In this document: positions 40,701 to 48,278 of the stretch, in pieces
How positions within the stretch are numbered: the first letter of the stretch is position 1
Layout: each line of letters begins with the position of its first letter
Source of the DNA: CALITV01 sp964415795
Lineage (GTDB): Bacteria; UBP6; UBA1177; JAKLFG01
Direction: 5' to 3'
Assembly: GCA_964415795.1 (NCBI GenBank)
Contig: CAYQBN010000005.1
Location: 62,001 to 126,000, forward strand
Length of the DNA: 64,000 nt
Translations under genes and position numbers: made by a program
Notes under the pieces: generated by a model
Told to the model about the DNA's origin: nothing
Databases searched by the model: none
Seen by the model: only the letters and a program-made list of their open reading frames with translations

Positions 40701-40737
40701 CAAAGAGAACCGCAAGAAGAATACCCAGTTGTTTCAT
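34756..40737 (-). CDS. Giant (1993-residue) Ig-like-domain lipoprotein in T4SS locus
   Basis: The signal peptide ends in a lipobox (FLVSC, lipid Cys at residue 18). Residues about 27-290 form a first beta-plus-helical module with a carboxypeptidase-regulatory-like start. Residues about 290-390 are an Ig-like domain. Residues about 395-720 are a second beta-plus-helical module. From about 740 to 1750 run many Ig-like repeats of the DTxxPxxTV...AxDxAGN type. The last 250 residues are Cys-rich (pairs such as CVGGTC, CGGDC, CSC) with no recognised family. Residues about 417-984 are encoded by DNA identical to the neighbouring smaller lipoprotein. It may act as a surface stalk or adhesin of the secretion apparatus. 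The 3' half of the gene is visibly less GC-rich than the 5' half. Confidence 0.82.
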   Translation of the reverse strand: MKQLGILLAVLFVFLVSCESKRPQGNGSFTVTIEGRSLLRDATVTVTKEGSSETLAEGTADADGLFTLGAVSAVGNLRVKACGGQFFSAGAGEPVAFNGCLEARTTVTDQTKVTVFIDFVSTLAATYGTETAEEEVRAYLSLSADSAALEETTLTDATKRYLWQEAFAIVARDIAEANGIGVETSLSTEKLWSLVLDDLADDHIINGSAGAKFGPALIVDEQVLRALVPAALAEVSDAFAASDLADWAHHLAVTPAAFLEGGTENDGDAFPDETGDETLYPDYDTVGNPPAIEIKEPKNNAVLFGTIAIHAQRTLDSCPLVSVSCTMSDSDGAAVALTDTHPHAEIFETTLDTVATELADGQYTVTCTGSNGIDQATKSVKITLSNHNPVTILTYVTGKVTGIESAEISDAAGEKVATLTEENGAVQGDLPPGEYTVKVTGGEYESAVFTEANGNPKTLELTTPLRSRFVVEADTATKVYVTPLTTVREIIYLGLKAKGGRTEDEAIDDAFALLETHYGEGIQPYGRPQAGEPGEAATQHWLANAAFEQLAADIAAAQGLSSGAVLMDDVLDTLAADLVEASALFDGYDQNEEALKIKGFAVDSYLYRYHYAVALKRFIEEKTSYAYQDFQAMIYHCAMDTSELFPADRKPREVVAQPPEITELAFKRPDEDTFTTYSDPGAIPFVRDALDLRFGVSLGETATLEMLEILLDGTTPLADLGDLGEEGTLYRVNGLVVTGSDGERSITLKVSDDQNNRGQRTMRLVKDTVAPTVTVTPPVAEVVKGDITFDFTASDEYLAKEYYTITPQGDAPTTYPYEPVNDSGTVVLSEITEDGTYSVTFTAEDRAGNKGSQSFTRTRDTTPPVATVTMETLEETPREIPTATKWVNVNDFKVLFSGVSDRPESGITYRYTVSRGGVVEEASYQTTVGLWESTEYLTDLGESDKSNLLQTKTTVTAWVVDEVGNESVKQTFDIYVDTVPPVLTVGDVPTEPVNAFTFTYTATDTNMRRVWITDEVGTDVIITEGAAGTRNYSLDCLTGAKEGIHVVTFRAEDEAGNQAPEVEKTLRIDCTSPLFLSDPFAGTPIEQEGVFVNLSSLTLLVSLSEAATVRYDLLKDTAPTSCSGDLSYSGSGVLPVSCPFEVGGADDGTYTFILSATDIAGNKSVEYRRTFTLDTVVPVFSRTTSSKSLPWNPFNEPSNTTVIFEAQDDILDYCVYRMNDTNVFDISPASVKKNSAGQDTGRLELWLQGLNGGHFRGDEFNEVTAECHDRAGNVSTEIFRWFHDVTIPTVTLVSTSPEIPSHGVLTTTPLTVNLKVTDNSQERFSSSQGLVPRVYCQWKSSATTDWQYCGDGGSEGKTPTYIENGEEKYFAVSFSFTGGTLNTLYTLRFFAQDVAKNREESETIGQNYFLTYRFDNVAPIPRVMAGPAEQMVTTSARYILMFDTPMDDIEGINAHAKSASWSTTVTCSRGYLQVTGINCVPGPFGMPLCTLMTEQRDNGYSCSFENLPTTFDGEVFFKAKDIYGNGDYDFSNTTACAYDGSSPCLKRPLKVDATLPEVSVTVDENSRYVNGTQNIKVYVNVTSSSNIVSQKCSIAKIHPPISYVDVTTPFSCQNGVVTIPSSTVSGLSDGTYYVKVVAANAVGNSAGVAQFILDRAVPTIESFSVKISQQYYRPGEKVPISIKISDVRPGIKSLLVTLAAGRFRRPDGTIVSSGVSLPLLSKTFAEGSNSVSVSESDLIQSVSDISGEYYQLRILITDWAGNSLTEYRNLSPSLRILSCVGGTCPETKVTLDPYQKAGGVFLVNLERLPLDTYDEAVKKAEIWVNGHRIGLSDYWYDSTEGYAPFCLNGNTFQNYAYPYEEGTLLRQPPSQKMSETQVAVAVPRFRYAYGEDYPSFCGGDCVFKYLFLPEGSQVRITDNFGVEKVLSISDKETFEQQECGMPYAYRRCSCVTSGDPPHQTVLCELQEYDSVENTIETLQTGLSPSVCYSRLDF
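37785..39488. repeat. 1.7-kb direct repeat, copy B (partner 31811-33514)
   Basis: Second copy of the tract in the smaller lipoprotein gene, same orientation. The identity includes silent positions throughout, while adjacent homologous segments differ in both silent and coding positions. This is the pattern of recent gene conversion or a very recent partial duplication. Confidence 0.93.
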
Positions 40738-40767
40738 GTCATTACCTCCGTTCCATTCTTCGTATGC

Positions 40768-41388
40768 CTACAGAAAGTAGTAACTTTTGAGGAACCAGGT
40801 CGCCCCGACGAAGAAGTGGGTGTCGAGGAACATCGTCGCAGGCGACCACGAAAAGGCCATCTGCACCGAGAGGAGCAGCCACTCCCATACGCGGTACTGA
40901 AGGTCGAAACCGGCGGTGAGACACGGCTGGACCCGCGCATAATCGGGCCCATCGAAGTCCTCCACAACAAGACCGCTCTTCGTGTAGAACGCCCGTTCAC
41001 GGAAGGTTTCGACGAGCATGCCGCCGGCGGCGAATAGGTGCGGCGAGAAGGGGTAGCCGGGGTAGAGGTTGTAGCGGGCGACGATCGTGAGGCCGTTCGA
41101 GAGGTAGTTGAAGTACTCCTTGCCGGCGACACCGTTGAAGATCTTCTTCGCGTAGATGTCGGCGAGGTAGGTGACCCCATACTGGAGCCCGAGATCGAAG
41201 TTGTCGGTGAACCCGAAGAACGACGATGCCGCGATATGCCACGAGGCGAGCACGACCACGGTACGGTCGTCGGTCTCAAGGGTAAACGGGAAGTAACCGC
41301 CGCCACCGAGGTGGAACTGCCACTCGCCTTCCTCGGCGCGTACGATGAGCGTGCCCAACAAAATAGCCACAACAAAGAGCCGACGCAT
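40768..41388 (-). CDS. TraO-like small outer-membrane protein of the T4SS
   Basis: A 206-residue protein with a signal peptide (MRRLFVVAILLGTLIVRA) followed by alternating hydrophobic/polar strands rich in Gly, Tyr, Phe and Trp, ending in an aromatic residue-containing strand (GATWFLKSYYFL). This is the pattern of a small outer-membrane beta-barrel. It follows the VirB9-like gene with a one-nt gap. In Bacteroidetes-type conjugation loci a barrel-like TraO follows the VirB9-like TraN in the same way; homology to TraO is an inference from order and architecture. Confidence 0.6.
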   Translation of the reverse strand: MRRLFVVAILLGTLIVRAEEGEWQFHLGGGGYFPFTLETDDRTVVVLASWHIAASSFFGFTDNFDLGLQYGVTYLADIYAKKIFNGVAGKEYFNYLSNGLTIVARYNLYPGYPFSPHLFAAGGMLVETFRERAFYTKSGLVVEDFDGPDYARVQPCLTAGFDLQYRVWEWLLLSVQMAFSWSPATMFLDTHFFVGATWFLKSYYFL

Positions 41389-41389
41389 C

Positions 41390-42325
41390 TCAGAACCCCA
41401 CCGTGAGCCGGATCTTGCGGAGCTTGCCGCTCTCCTCGGTCACCTCGATGACATACTGCGGCGTGTAGTCTTTGATGCGGAAGCCCACAGCGCCCTTGAG
41501 CACCTCGTCGAACTTGATGCCGTACCTGTCCACCCAGTAAAAGGCATCCATCTCGACCTCCGAGCCGCCCTGCAGCGCATAGACCTTTACCTCCTTGAGG
41601 TAGAAGTAGTTACGGTAACGGTTCTTGATAAGGAAGTTGATGAGTATCGTCTCGGGTCCCACCTTGCAGATGCGATCGCTCGAGAGGAAGACGAGTTCCT
41701 TCTCCTCGCGGGTCCGGTAGGTGTTGCACATGAAGAACTCGCCGAACTCGCGGGTGAGCAGTTCGAGTTTTCTCTGCTCGGCCAGTTTGTCTACCTCCGC
41801 CATCGCCTTCTTGTGCTCCTCGTGCAGTTTGTTCTTGAGTTCGATGAGGGTATCCTGCATCGTCCTCTGTTTCGCAGTGAACTCGGGGTAGGTGAAGATG
41901 ACGCGGTTCGATGCCTTCGCCGGCTCCGAGACGCGGAAGTTGATGATGAAGGTGATGCCGACATTGGTCTTAAGTTGCAGGTTGGTGTTGAGTCCCCACA
42001 TCTCGTTCTCGGCGACCCCTTGGAACGGAAGCGCCCATACCTTGACGGCAAGCGGGTTCACCTCGACCTCCGCCTTGAGGAGCGCGTGATCGCCGATGAC
42101 CGGGTCACCGACGAGGGTCACCCCCTCGGGAAATTCGAGCACGAGCACCTCGCCGATCGCGATGCCGACCGTTCGGTAGATGACCGTGTCGCTGTTGGTG
42201 AGTTCGACGGTAGCCACCTTCTCGGTGATCGGTATGAAGCGTTCGTCGGGTTTTACCGCCTTCGGCGCCTCGGCGGCCAAAAGACAAAAGCACCCGAGAG
42301 ACGCGATAAAGAAGAGCCGTTTCAC
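41390..42325 (-). CDS. VirB9/TraN-like T4SS outer-membrane-complex protein
   Basis: A 311-residue secreted protein starting at GTG 42325 behind AAGGAGGC, with a signal peptide. The N-terminal half has the VirB9 beta-sandwich pattern: VLVLEFPEGVTLVGDPVIGD followed by WGLNTNLQLKTNVGITFIINFRV, matching the 'TNLxLxT' region. A helical linker (residues about 155-200) leads to a second beta domain containing LINFLIKNRYRNYFYLKEVKVYALQGG and the C-terminal RKIRLTVGF. With VirB10 it would form the periplasm-spanning core complex. Confidence 0.75.
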   Translation of the reverse strand: MKRLFFIASLGCFCLLAAEAPKAVKPDERFIPITEKVATVELTNSDTVIYRTVGIAIGEVLVLEFPEGVTLVGDPVIGDHALLKAEVEVNPLAVKVWALPFQGVAENEMWGLNTNLQLKTNVGITFIINFRVSEPAKASNRVIFTYPEFTAKQRTMQDTLIELKNKLHEEHKKAMAEVDKLAEQRKLELLTREFGEFFMCNTYRTREEKELVFLSSDRICKVGPETILINFLIKNRYRNYFYLKEVKVYALQGGSEVEMDAFYWVDRYGIKFDEVLKGAVGFRIKDYTPQYVIEVTEESGKLRKIRLTVGF

Positions 42326-42361
42326 CAGATGCCTCCTTTTTTCGTCATCAGGCCTCAGACC

Positions 42362-43348
42362 TCACTCGATATACACCGTGAACATCGTGCCGGCGCCGAC
42401 GCGGTACTCGTAGCGGGCCCGCTCCTGTTCGTTCTTTTCCTTGAGTTCTCCCGCGGTGCCGCTGATAACGCCGCTCATGGCGCCTCCGGTCGCGGTCGCG
42501 GCGAGATTGTCGAGCACGCGCCCCGCCGCGTCGGTGACGCCCGAGGTGAAGGTTATCTTCGCGTTGTTCTCTATCTCGATGACCTCCGACGGGATGCCGG
42601 GATCCTTCCCGCTGATCGCGTAGCCCTTTATCTCGTACTCGTTCTCGCCGATCCGCACCTTGTGGAACTGCACATAGGTCCGCTTGTTCGCAAAACTGCC
42701 GGTACCGTAGAGGAGGCTTCCCGCCGGAATACCGGTGACTTCTTGCGTCGTTTCGGCGACGATCGCGTTCGAGGCCGATGAGCGGATGCTGAACTTGAGC
42801 CGCGCCTTGAGCAAGAGATCATGGAACTCCATCGCCTTCTTACGATCGCCTTCTTCGCGCCCGATCACCCGAACCCCACCCTGCAGGCTATTCTGCGCAC
42901 TCCCGGCCGAAAAGGGGCGCGGTCGGTAACGGAGAGCGCTCTCGCCGGAAGGAACGGCACTTCCGTCGTCGGCCGCCGCGGCGGGATTCACCGCACGGTA
43001 CTGCTCGATGATCTCCTTGTCCTTGAGGTAGTTGAGGCTCCGCGAAGAGACGGTGCGCGGCCGTTCGACCGACGGTTGAGTCGGCGTCTCGGAAGGGGTT
43101 GTTCCCGCGGTCTCGGTCGCCGCCCGTGATGCCGGACGCGTAAGGCCCCGGATCTCCTGCGGCGTTACGGTGCGAAGTGTCTCGAGCATCTTTTTCGCAT
43201 CTGCCGACGGTTCCTCGCGTACCTCCGCCGATCCGCCCTCGAAAAACCGGCCTATAATGAAAAGGAGCGCCAGAAGCCCTCCGGCGGCGATCGAAAGCCC
43301 GATGACCTTCGCCCGTTTTTCATCGGCAGCGGAACGCCTCTCACTCAT
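42362..43348 (-). CDS. VirB10/TraM-like T4SS core-complex protein
   Basis: A 328-residue protein. The start is ATG 43348, preceded by GGAGGG; an upstream in-frame extension lies inside the next gene and has no family support. One transmembrane helix (about residues 14-33) is followed by a Pro/Thr/Glu-rich periplasmic linker. The C-terminal domain contains TGIPAGSLLYGTGSFANKRTYVQFHKVRIGENEYEIKGYAISGKDPGIPS, the VirB10-type 'IPxGT...G' beta-barrel entry and 'DxxG' segment. The gene overlaps the preceding VirB8-like gene by 8 nt. Confidence 0.75.
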   Translation of the reverse strand: MSERRSAADEKRAKVIGLSIAAGGLLALLFIIGRFFEGGSAEVREEPSADAKKMLETLRTVTPQEIRGLTRPASRAATETAGTTPSETPTQPSVERPRTVSSRSLNYLKDKEIIEQYRAVNPAAAADDGSAVPSGESALRYRPRPFSAGSAQNSLQGGVRVIGREEGDRKKAMEFHDLLLKARLKFSIRSSASNAIVAETTQEVTGIPAGSLLYGTGSFANKRTYVQFHKVRIGENEYEIKGYAISGKDPGIPSEVIEIENNAKITFTSGVTDAAGRVLDNLAATATGGAMSGVISGTAGELKEKNEQERARYEYRVGAGTMFTVYIE

Positions 43349-44039
43349 CGGAACCCTCCGGAAAGACGAGGTTGCGCTTGAGAAGGAACGCGTCGCGCAG
43401 TCCCGCATCGTCGAAGAAACGGATCTGGTAGAAATCGACGAGGAGCCCATAGGGCGTCGCCGCGGTGACGGGCACCGGCAGGAGAGCGGCATGAACATAG
43501 GCATAGAGCGTCGAACGCTCGTACGGACGCTGGTCGCCGTCGAAACCGACGGCAGGCCGGAAAATGAACCGTCCGAGAACCTCGACGGTGACTCGTCCCT
43601 CCTCACCGTTCGATATCCGCGCCTTTTCGCGGACAAAGTCGCTCCGTATGTTCTGGTTCATCCACTTTTCGGCACGCCCGGCATCGGCGCGCTCGGCAAG
43701 GAGCACCTGCTGGAGGCGCGGCGTCATCATGCCGTAGGCCTCGGCGATCGCAACCGCCGCATCGGGACGTTGAGCCGAATAGCGGTCAACGAACTGATCG
43801 ACAAAGAGGAGTACCTGCGGTCGCGGCAGCGGCACCGGAGCGGCCGCTTCGGACACCCCGCAGTACTCGACGACGGCTGCGGGACGCAGGGTGACCGCCC
43901 AGAAGGCGCCGCCAAGCACACAAACGACGAGGAAGAGGAGCACCGCTACCCCCCACACGGCACGACGCGCGGCCCGGCGCGCCGCCTCAACCTGCGCAAC
44001 ACTGTAGGCAGCAAAGAACTGCTCACCTTCGCGGCTCAT
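43341..44039 (-). CDS. VirB8/TraK-like T4SS inner-membrane protein A
   Basis: A 232-residue bitopic protein: short cytoplasmic N-terminus, one transmembrane helix (about residues 29-50) and a periplasmic NTF2-like domain. The C-terminal segment PYGLLVDFYQIRFFDDAGLRDAFLL is clearly similar to the matching segment of the next gene upstream (PYGFLVHWADVRFFENDELLNIFLE). VirB8 proteins nucleate T4SS assembly. The start overlaps the neighbouring stop by 4 nt. Confidence 0.65.
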   Translation of the reverse strand: MSREGEQFFAAYSVAQVEAARRAARRAVWGVAVLLFLVVCVLGGAFWAVTLRPAAVVEYCGVSEAAAPVPLPRPQVLLFVDQFVDRYSAQRPDAAVAIAEAYGMMTPRLQQVLLAERADAGRAEKWMNQNIRSDFVREKARISNGEEGRVTVEVLGRFIFRPAVGFDGDQRPYERSTLYAYVHAALLPVPVTAATPYGLLVDFYQIRFFDDAGLRDAFLLKRNLVFPEGSDE

Positions 44040-44680
44040 CGCACCTCCGCCTTCTCCAGAAAGATGTTGAGCAACTCGTCATTCTCGAAGAAACGCACAT
44101 CCGCCCAGTGGACGAGAAATCCGTATGGCACCCGCTCGCTCAGCGGCTCCACAAAGAGCGTCACCTGAAAAAAGAAGGGGACGCTCACTTCGTGCACATC
44201 GGCCGCCTCGAGGCGTGCGCGCGGGGTAAAGAGCACCTCAGCGGTTCCCATGACCTGCAGGGTTCTTCCCGCCGTCGGCTCTCCCGAACGGGAAAGTCGG
44301 TGCACCGTCACCACTGCCCTGAGCGCCTCATCCTCCCACTGCGGCGGCTGCCACGAGGCCGAGGCGGCGCGGGTAAAGGCGGGAGAGATCATTCTCTCTA
44401 CCGATGCATCTTCGTCTTTTCGCTCCCGAGCAAAGTAGGCGGTAAAGAAGCGTTCGAGGAAGAACTTCACCGCCTTGTCATCCCGCGGTGCCTCGGCTGA
44501 TACCGCCGGGGCGATGTCCACGGCGCCGCTCGCGGCGCACCGCACGATCACCGTCGAGGGCTGGACGGCGCGATGGACGACGGCGGCGAGAAGCACCACG
44601 GCAGTACACGCGAGCACGCCGACCACGCCGAAACCCATGCCAACGGAAAGGCGGTGTCGCGCCGTAGCCGAGAGCTTCAT
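44036..44680 (-). CDS. VirB8-like T4SS inner-membrane protein B (tandem paralogue)
   Basis: A 214-residue protein with one transmembrane helix (about residues 14-36) and a periplasmic domain with the same overall plan and C-terminal motif as the adjacent 232-residue protein. The shared elements include a KFFLERFFTAYFARE-like helix and the PYG.LV.....RFF....L segment. This suggests a tandem duplication of a VirB8-type gene. It overlaps both neighbours by 4 nt, so it is a real, cotranslated gene. Confidence 0.62.
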   Translation of the reverse strand: MKLSATARHRLSVGMGFGVVGVLACTAVVLLAAVVHRAVQPSTVIVRCAASGAVDIAPAVSAEAPRDDKAVKFFLERFFTAYFARERKDEDASVERMISPAFTRAASASWQPPQWEDEALRAVVTVHRLSRSGEPTAGRTLQVMGTAEVLFTPRARLEAADVHEVSVPFFFQVTLFVEPLSERVPYGFLVHWADVRFFENDELLNIFLEKAEVR

Positions 44681-45660
44681 GCGACACCTCCGCCACGGCT
44701 CCCGATCACCGCGCCGATGCGCTGGGAAAGCGCCTGCGCCACCGCCGTGCCCGACTCGCTCCGCACCACCATCGCGGCGATCGCCGGCGTGAGGGCGCCG
44801 AGCGCGATGAGGAAGAGAAAATATCCGATGAGGGGGGCGAGCGTCGTGAGATTCGCGAGCAGGTTACCGACCAGCGTCTCGTAGTCGCCTTCACGCATGA
44901 GCGCTGCAAAGGCATCGAACGCCGGCCGGCTCACCTGCGCGGCCACCCCAAACCCGACAGTGTAAATGACCGGCCACACGCTCACCTCGATGACCATCGC
45001 CGCGAAGCGCTTCACCGGTTCCCATCCGGCGAACGAAGCGAACGGCACGGCGAAGATAAAGCCGAGGAGCGCGAGCTGATGTACGAGCGGCCAGAGGATA
45101 TCGAGCAAGAGAAACTTCACCGCAAGCGCGAGCACGAGGAGTCCCTTGAACAAAAAGGCAAAGGCAAGGCCCCAGAGGAATGGCGGCGTGAAGAGCGCCG
45201 CTGACGATGCGGTGGATGGTGCTCCGTTTTCACCCGGTAGCGTCGCTTCCTGCGGCCCGAAGGCAAGACGCATGGTCGCCTCGTCGAACGAAGCGTAGGT
45301 CTCGGCCATCGTCGCGGCAGGGCCGGCGGTCGCCGTCACGATGAGCGTTGAGGCTTCGCTCATCGCGCGACCGCCGTAGGCATAGAGCGCGAAAAGCGCG
45401 GCGTAGAGCGCGATGGTGCGAAAGATCGCGGAGAGCGAGGCGTTCCCCAACGTGATGCGAACTACCTGCACGACGAGCGTCACGGTGAACGCGGCACCGA
45501 GGAAAAGGTTCCCCGCGGTGAGAAGCCACGCGATCTCGGGACGCGCGAGGTTCTGCTCGAAGGTCGTAAGCGGCGCATAGGGCGTTTGGGCAAGCGCGAA
45601 GGGCACCGCGCAGCCGACGATGACGAGCGCGACGACGATACGGAGAGCGGTACTCTTCAT
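44677..45660 (-). CDS. VirB6/TrbL-like polytopic T4SS membrane protein
   Basis: A 327-residue protein starting at ATG 45660 behind GGGGAGGG, with a signal-like first segment and at least six further hydrophobic helices. The central cluster (LFKGLLVLALAVKFLLLDILWPLVHQLALLGFIFAVPFASFAGW) and following helices match the VirB6/TrbL/TraJ topology. The start overlaps the virB4 stop by 4 nt. The call is by topology and position between VirB4 and VirB8. Confidence 0.65.
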   Translation of the reverse strand: MKSTALRIVVALVIVGCAVPFALAQTPYAPLTTFEQNLARPEIAWLLTAGNLFLGAAFTVTLVVQVVRITLGNASLSAIFRTIALYAALFALYAYGGRAMSEASTLIVTATAGPAATMAETYASFDEATMRLAFGPQEATLPGENGAPSTASSAALFTPPFLWGLAFAFLFKGLLVLALAVKFLLLDILWPLVHQLALLGFIFAVPFASFAGWEPVKRFAAMVIEVSVWPVIYTVGFGVAAQVSRPAFDAFAALMREGDYETLVGNLLANLTTLAPLIGYFLFLIALGALTPAIAAMVVRSESGTAVAQALSQRIGAVIGSRGGGVA

Positions 45661-47993
45661 GTGCCCTCCCCGGCTGCAATGGCGCACGCCTCGATGAGCG
45701 AACAGCCACGCTGCGCAACTATCTCGTCGAGCCGTTCGTTATCCTTCCGGTCGCTCGTCGCAAGCCAGTATTCGAACGGCGAGAGTTCTATCCGCACCGT
45801 TGCCCGCTCGAGACGGTCGCCGATCTGGAGCCGTGCGAGGGCGAGAGCGTACTGCCGCTTGACCGTCCTCAGTGCCTCGAACTCACGCCGCTCGAACTCG
45901 CTGAGGCCGAAGTCGTCGGCCACGAGCCGCTTCGCTTCGGGCGCCTCGGCGTGCGAGAGGATGAACGAAGCGGTCGTGTTGAGCGCGATCTTCGAGGAAA
46001 GGTTGCACTCCTTGTACGAAAGGTAGTTCTGCGTGATCGTGTAGATCTGGGCGTTGTACTTACGCGCCGTCGCGTACATCTCCTCGATGAGCGAGGCCAT
46101 GCGCGGCTCCTTGATGAGCTGCGCCGCCTCGTCGAAGAGGAGCGATTGGTAGCCGCTCCGGCGAAAGGCGGCGTTCTTCGCCTCATGGATTACCACGAAG
46201 GTCATCAGTTCGCGCATCCGCGGCGTGAGGCTCGAAAGCCCCTGCAGATCGAAGACCACCAGCGGCGCACCGCCGTAGTCGAGGGTCGTCTCGCCGTCAA
46301 GGAGCCTGCTTTCGGGGCTCGCGAGAAAACCGCGCAGGAGAGCTGCCGTCTCCTGCCGGAGCACCGGATCGTCAAAGGGAACCGTCTCGAGGCACGAGAC
46401 GAAATCGGCAAGTCGCGGTCGTTCGTGATCCGCATAGAGCCGCTCGAGCGCTCGCAGGATGAGAAACCGCACGAGGTTGGCGCGCGCATCGTCGCCGCGG
46501 TTGCCGACGATGAGATCGAGGATCACCTGCAAGAAGGTGATCTGTGCCGCATCGAGCGCGCCCCCCTGCATCATCCGATCGCGTGGCGGGAACGGGTTTA
46601 TCGTGTGGCGTGCCGTCGCATCGAACGCGATGAACGTGCCGTCAAGAAGCCGCACGCACTTACGGTAGGAACTATTCTCCGCGCCGGCGAAGTCAACGAC
46701 GAAGCACACTCCGCCGTAGCGGACGATCCGCGGGTAGATCGAAGAAAGGATTACCATGTTCATGAAGACCGACTTGCCCGATCCCGACGCGCCGAGCACC
46801 ATCGTGTTCCACGGCTGACGGCGGCCGCTGAACGAATCGAATGCAAAGAGCGTCCCGAACTTGGTGCGCAGGTAGAGCGGGAACTCCTCGCCTTCGTCCC
46901 CGCGCGCGAGGCGTCCGAGCCGCAGGAGCGCAAGTCCGTGCGGCGTGAGCGCCTTAAGACCACGGGTCGAGAAGAAGGTGGTCGCCGGCAGTGAGCGAAA
47001 GAACTCGCGGTCGTGGCAGAACTCCTCTTCGAAGAAATAGAAGCCGTGCCGCTTGAAGGCGGTCGCCACCGCGTGCGCCTTCTCGTCGAGGCGTTTTTCG
47101 TCGCGGTCGCGCAGGATGATCTTCTGGGTGGTCGCCACAATGAGGTGTCCCGACTCCTCGAGGTACTTCTTGAGTTCGTCCGATTCCTCGTAGCGCCGGA
47201 GCGCCGCATGGTTGACCGGCCGCTTCACGGCGTTCCCCGCCGCATCGACCGCGCTCGTCGAAGAGTAGGAAAGGTTTCGAACGAGTGAAATCGCTCCCGC
47301 CGCGGTGCGCTGGTCGAGCACGCTGAATGAAGAAATGAAGCAGTACGGACACTCGATCTCGTCGAGGATGCGGTCCATCGCAAAGTAATCGAGCCGTTCG
47401 GGCAGATGTTTGAGGGTAAGCACCTTGACGAACTCCGGCCCTATCTTCACCCACTCAGGCGAGTAGCGGACCGTACGCTGGACGAGCGCCTCGCGCACCG
47501 ACATGTCGGCGGCGGCGCTGAAGTCGTCGTTGCCCTGGAGGAGTCGGTAGTACCACGCCATGATTTCGAAGGTCGTCAAGCGACGGGCGGTGATGCCAAG
47601 GAGCTCAAAGAAGGCGATCCAGCGGTCGAAGCGCGGCGCGGCAGGGTGCGGTCTCGGTGAGGCGCGGTCGCTCGTCACGGCAAGATAAGTCTCGAATCGC
47701 CGCACCGGCCGTGTGGCAAGAAAATGGGCACGATCCCGGAGCAGACGCTCAGTGGCCTCACGGTGCCGTTCCAGTTCGGGATCGTGATCGCCAGCAAGCG
47801 CGAAGCACTCGATCGTGACATCGGTCTCGCCGAGTTCGCGGTCGAAGAAGGTCTCGGCGGCCTCGAAGAGGTGCGCATGAAAATAGTGGTCAACGCCGCT
47901 TACCGCGAAAACGGCGTAGCGCTGCCACGCGTCGTTCACGATGAGGTCGTCCTCGATGCCGCGAATCGCGAGGAGATCGAAGACCGCCTTCAT
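45657..47993 (-). CDS. VirB4/TraG-like T4SS ATPase
   Basis: A 778-residue ATPase that powers pilus assembly and substrate transfer. The start is ATG 47993, which overlaps the upstream VirB3-like stop; a longer in-frame start is not supported. The N-terminal domain is followed by the Walker A motif GASGSGKSVFMN (about residue 400), a Walker B-type SLLFDEAAQL (about residue 615) and, just before it, the RMRELMTFVVIHEAKN region. The ATYTITQNYLS-like segment IYTITQNYLS matches the conserved 'TQ' sensor of VirB4. This is the most secure T4SS assignment in the cluster. Confidence 0.93.
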   Translation of the reverse strand: MKAVFDLLAIRGIEDDLIVNDAWQRYAVFAVSGVDHYFHAHLFEAAETFFDRELGETDVTIECFALAGDHDPELERHREATERLLRDRAHFLATRPVRRFETYLAVTSDRASPRPHPAAPRFDRWIAFFELLGITARRLTTFEIMAWYYRLLQGNDDFSAAADMSVREALVQRTVRYSPEWVKIGPEFVKVLTLKHLPERLDYFAMDRILDEIECPYCFISSFSVLDQRTAAGAISLVRNLSYSSTSAVDAAGNAVKRPVNHAALRRYEESDELKKYLEESGHLIVATTQKIILRDRDEKRLDEKAHAVATAFKRHGFYFFEEEFCHDREFFRSLPATTFFSTRGLKALTPHGLALLRLGRLARGDEGEEFPLYLRTKFGTLFAFDSFSGRRQPWNTMVLGASGSGKSVFMNMVILSSIYPRIVRYGGVCFVVDFAGAENSSYRKCVRLLDGTFIAFDATARHTINPFPPRDRMMQGGALDAAQITFLQVILDLIVGNRGDDARANLVRFLILRALERLYADHERPRLADFVSCLETVPFDDPVLRQETAALLRGFLASPESRLLDGETTLDYGGAPLVVFDLQGLSSLTPRMRELMTFVVIHEAKNAAFRRSGYQSLLFDEAAQLIKEPRMASLIEEMYATARKYNAQIYTITQNYLSYKECNLSSKIALNTTASFILSHAEAPEAKRLVADDFGLSEFERREFEALRTVKRQYALALARLQIGDRLERATVRIELSPFEYWLATSDRKDNERLDEIVAQRGCSLIEACAIAAGEGT

Positions 47994-48259
47994 CGCCGAT
48001 CCTTCTCGAGAAGCGTGTAAGAGCCGCGGCCTCCCGACAGGGCGCGCCACAAAAGAAAGAGCACTTCATCGCGTCCGTCGAAGATTCGCCGGAGAAGCCA
48101 GCCAAAACCGTAAGCAGCCAGGAGTACGGCGAGCATAATAAAGAAACGCCCTTTGCCACGCCAGAATACCGCCGCCACGAGAAACGCGCCGCCCGCGAGA
48201 AAGGCCATCTGCGGCGGCAGGGCGCCCCCTTTTGCGCCGAGGACCCGCCAGATTTTCAT
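47990..48259 (-). CDS. VirB3/TraF-like small T4SS membrane protein
   Basis: An 89-residue protein with two hydrophobic helices (about residues 16-32 and 38-56) followed by a charged tail. That size and topology, and the position just before virB4 with a 4-nt overlap, fit VirB3/TraL/TraF proteins. Confidence 0.62.
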   Translation of the reverse strand: MKIWRVLGAKGGALPPQMAFLAGGAFLVAAVFWRGKGRFFIMLAVLLAAYGFGWLLRRIFDGRDEVLFLLWRALSGGRGSYTLLEKDRR

Positions 48260-48278
48260 GGCACCGGCGGGAAGCGCG

